Origin: Clostridia bacterium
GTDB taxonomy: Bacteria > Bacillota > Clostridia > Oscillospirales > QAMX01
Reading direction: 5' to 3'
Assembly (NCBI GenBank): GCA_017556885.1
Contig: JAFYLV010000095.1
Span: 1 to 25,500 of the forward strand
DNA length: 25,500 nt
The translations under genes were made by a program, and so were the position numbers. The notes beneath the pieces are model-generated. The model had not been told where the DNA came from. It worked only from the letters and a program-made list of their open reading frames with translations, and did no database searches. Positions 23,831 through 25,500 of this stretch are shown here, piece by piece (position 1 is the first letter of the stretch; each line of letters starts with the position of its first letter).

Positions 23831-24652
23831 ATGCTGAAGATCGGCGAATTTTCAAAACTGACAAAGGTTACCGTGAAGACTCTGCGGCACTATGACAGGA
23901 TCGGACTGTTGAAGCCGGTGTTTGTGGATGCGGATTCCGGATATCGGTTTTATGACGAGGGACAGGCCGAACAGGCGGCTAAAATTCTGAAACTGCGGGA
24001 GATCGGGCTTTCTACGGCGGATATTCGCATACTGCTGCAGGAACCCGGACGGGAGCGGGAGATCCTCTCTGCCCGGGCGGCGGAGATCGGACAGGAGTTT
24101 GTCCGGGCAGAACAGCAGCTTGGCAGTATAGAAGATATGCTGTCCCGACGCGAACTGCCAACATGGCAGCCGAAGCTGCGGAGCATTTCCGGCTGCACTG
24201 CCTTTTGCTGCCGGGGATATATTTCCTCCATGGCGCAGCTGCGGAGCTTTATTACCGCCGGCATCCGGGAATTCCGGTTCAAATATCCGGAAATCGGCTA
24301 CGCGGATGAGGACTATTGCTGCGTGATCTATCCCGATGACGGGTTCCGGAGTGAAAATATCTTTGTGGAGTATATCCAGTCGGTGATCCGTGCGGGCGAG
24401 GACGGGGATATCATCAAGTTTCGCGAGGTCGAACCGGTTATGGCGGTCTGCGTGGAGCATAGGGGAAATTACGAAGGTCTGCGCGGTGCGTATGCCTGCG
24501 CGCTGCGTTTTGCCGCAGAGCAGGGCCTGGAGGTCTGCGGAAATGCGCGGGAGCGGTATATCGACGGTTATTGGAACCGGGAAAACGAGGCGGACTGGCT
24601 GACGGAGATCCAGCTCCCGGTACGAAAGCGAAAGGAAGGTGAAAGAACGTGA
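23831..24652 (+). CDS. MerR-family regulator with GyrI-like effector domain
   Basis: The 273-residue protein starts with the MerR winged helix (MLKIGEFSKLTKVTVKTLRH, then YDRIGLLKP and GYRFYDEGQ). A coiled-coil helix follows at about 75-115, and a C-terminal domain at about 120-268 has the GyrI-like small-molecule-binding pattern (EVEPVMAVCVEHRGNYEGLR and a final WLTEIQLPV). Relatives such as BmrR and BltR sense hydrophobic cations and switch on exporters. The effector domain is cysteine-rich (CTAFCC, YCCV, VCVEH, VCGN), which could be incidental or redox-related. AGGGGAGG lies eight bases before the ATG. The gene overlaps the next transporter gene by GTGA, so it probably controls that gene and itself through the upstream 19-base-spacer promoter. 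Confidence 0.92.
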   Translation: MLKIGEFSKLTKVTVKTLRHYDRIGLLKPVFVDADSGYRFYDEGQAEQAAKILKLREIGLSTADIRILLQEPGREREILSARAAEIGQEFVRAEQQLGSIEDMLSRRELPTWQPKLRSISGCTAFCCRGYISSMAQLRSFITAGIREFRFKYPEIGYADEDYCCVIYPDDGFRSENIFVEYIQSVIRAGEDGDIIKFREVEPVMAVCVEHRGNYEGLRGAYACALRFAAEQGLEVCGNARERYIDGYWNRENEADWLTEIQLPVRKRKEGERT

Positions 24653-25500
24653 TCTGGGGACTTCTGCTCGCGGTATCCGTGATTCTCAGCGTAGGAAAAA
24701 GCATGATCTATGACCGGTTTGCCAAAATGATGCGGCCGGGGGCAAGGGAAATATTCCGCTTTAATGCGGCCTGCTACGGGACGGCTGCCCTGGCAGCTTT
24801 GTGCATGGGGCCGGGATCTCACGTTTCCGCAGTCACGGTGGGAACGGCGATCTGGTATGCGCTGTGCGTGTTTACCTTTCAGGCAATGTCCGTCGCGGCC
24901 ATGCGGAGCGGCTCTATGGCGCTGGTTACTCTCTTTGGCCTGTACGGTATGATCATCCCGTCTCTTGCGGGGCCGGTATTCTGGAAGGAGCCTTTCGGTG
25001 TCGGCCAGGCGGCGGGAATGGTGCTGATGCTCTTGTCCGTGGGGCTGATCTCCGGAGGGAAGGGGAAGCTGCAGCTCTCCGTGCGCTGGGGATTGATGGC
25101 GTTTCTGTGCTTTCTCGGGTCCGGCTTTGCCGGTATTGCGGAAAAAGTGCATCAGAGTACGGAGGCGCGGGGAGAAAAAACGATGTTTCTTTTTGCCGCT
25201 TTTCTTGCAATGTTCATCCTGTCGCTTGCGGGTCTGCTCATATGCCGCAGAGGAGAAAAACAAAAGGCGGAACTGCGGAAAACCGCGGTGCTGGGCGGCG
25301 CGTCCGGCCTGATCGTTGCCGTGTTTTCTCTGGTCAATATCACCCTTGCAGGCAATCTTGACAGCCTCATCTATTATCCGGTAGCCAACGGCGGAAGCTT
25401 GCTTCTTACGGTGGCGGCTTCGGTGCTGATCCTGCGGGAGAAACCTTCCGGCAGACAGACCGCCGGATTTCTGGCGGGACTCGCAGCCATACTTTTGCTG
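24649..25500 (+). CDS. DMT/EamA-family membrane transporter, 5' part
   Basis: The frame runs from a GTG at 24649 to the right edge without a stop; 284 residues are visible, nearly the full length expected. The GTG shares GTGA with the MerR stop codon and has AAGGAAGG upstream. About nine or ten hydrophobic helices are seen, with the EamA features GSMALVTLFGLYGMIIPSLA followed by VFWKEPFGVGQAAGMVLML, and a repeat of the same pattern in the second half (ILREKPSGRQTAGFLAGLAA). Members of this drug/metabolite superfamily export small molecules such as amino acids, amines or drugs. Tight coupling to a MerR-type sensor suggests inducible efflux of the compound sensed. The function call is at superfamily level only. 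Confidence 0.88.
   Translation, partial: MIWGLLLAVSVILSVGKSMIYDRFAKMMRPGAREIFRFNAACYGTAALAALCMGPGSHVSAVTVGTAIWYALCVFTFQAMSVAAMRSGSMALVTLFGLYGMIIPSLAGPVFWKEPFGVGQAAGMVLMLLSVGLISGGKGKLQLSVRWGLMAFLCFLGSGFAGIAEKVHQSTEARGEKTMFLFAAFLAMFILSLAGLLICRRGEKQKAELRKTAVLGGASGLIVAVFSLVNITLAGNLDSLIYYPVANGGSLLLTVAASVLILREKPSGRQTAGFLAGLAAILLL

Noticed and set aside
1..25500. CRISPR arrays, insertion sequences, phage genes, tRNA or rRNA genes
   Set aside because: No regularly spaced repeats, transposase or integrase motifs, terminal repeats, or RNA gene signatures were seen.

Overview
The window reads as a piece of chromosome from a spore-forming, fairly GC-rich Clostridia bacterium (Bacillota), most plausibly a gut Oscillospiraceae-like anaerobe. 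The evidence is spoVAD/spoVAE, an LRR plus SLH surface protein, an OadA-type carboxyltransferase, a gatCAB operon, strong AAGGAGG-type ribosome sites and sigma-A promoters close to TTGACA-N17-TATAAT. The organism assignment is inference; no rRNA or tRNA gene is present to anchor it.

Layout. 1-963: the 3' end of an oxaloacetate decarboxylase alpha-type gene and its terminator. 1129-1899: an uncharacterised cysteine-rich membrane protein. 1949-3340 (-): a secreted BspA-like LRR protein with three SLH domains, divergent from 3482-4885 (+), a cytoplasmic GH28-like beta-helix protein. 4963-8683 (-): a two-gene heterodimeric ABC exporter, divergent from a MATE exporter (8922-10319, +); a palindrome and a TA repeat lie between them. 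10360-12909 (-): a three-gene ABC importer of the NMT1/SsuABC/TauABC type, with ATPase, permease and lipoprotein overlapping in that order. 13078-14536 (+): a GT2 glycosyltransferase and a short DtxR-family regulator whose metal ligands look iron-type. 14579-17681 (-): gatC-gatA-gatB with ATGA overlaps. 17757-19298 (-): an NSS-family sodium symporter with a consensus promoter. 19391-20784 (-): spoVAD-spoVAE without spoVAC next to them. 21035-23711 (+): a GH43-like beta-propeller gene in an operon with an FAD-dependent oxidoreductase. 23831 to the end (+): a MerR-type regulator overlapping by GTGA a DMT/EamA transporter that runs off the window, read from a promoter of textbook MerR architecture.

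The genes form small independent units, mostly bounded by clear intrinsic terminators, several of which serve convergent genes. No mobile element, CRISPR array, phage gene or RNA gene was recognised. No complete new system is evident. The least explained items are: a terminator-type hairpin with a possible promoter on the minus strand ahead of spoVAD, with no gene to terminate (candidate leader or small RNA); the GH43-like/FAD oxidoreductase pair; the cysteine-cluster membrane protein; and the palindromic control region between the two exporters.
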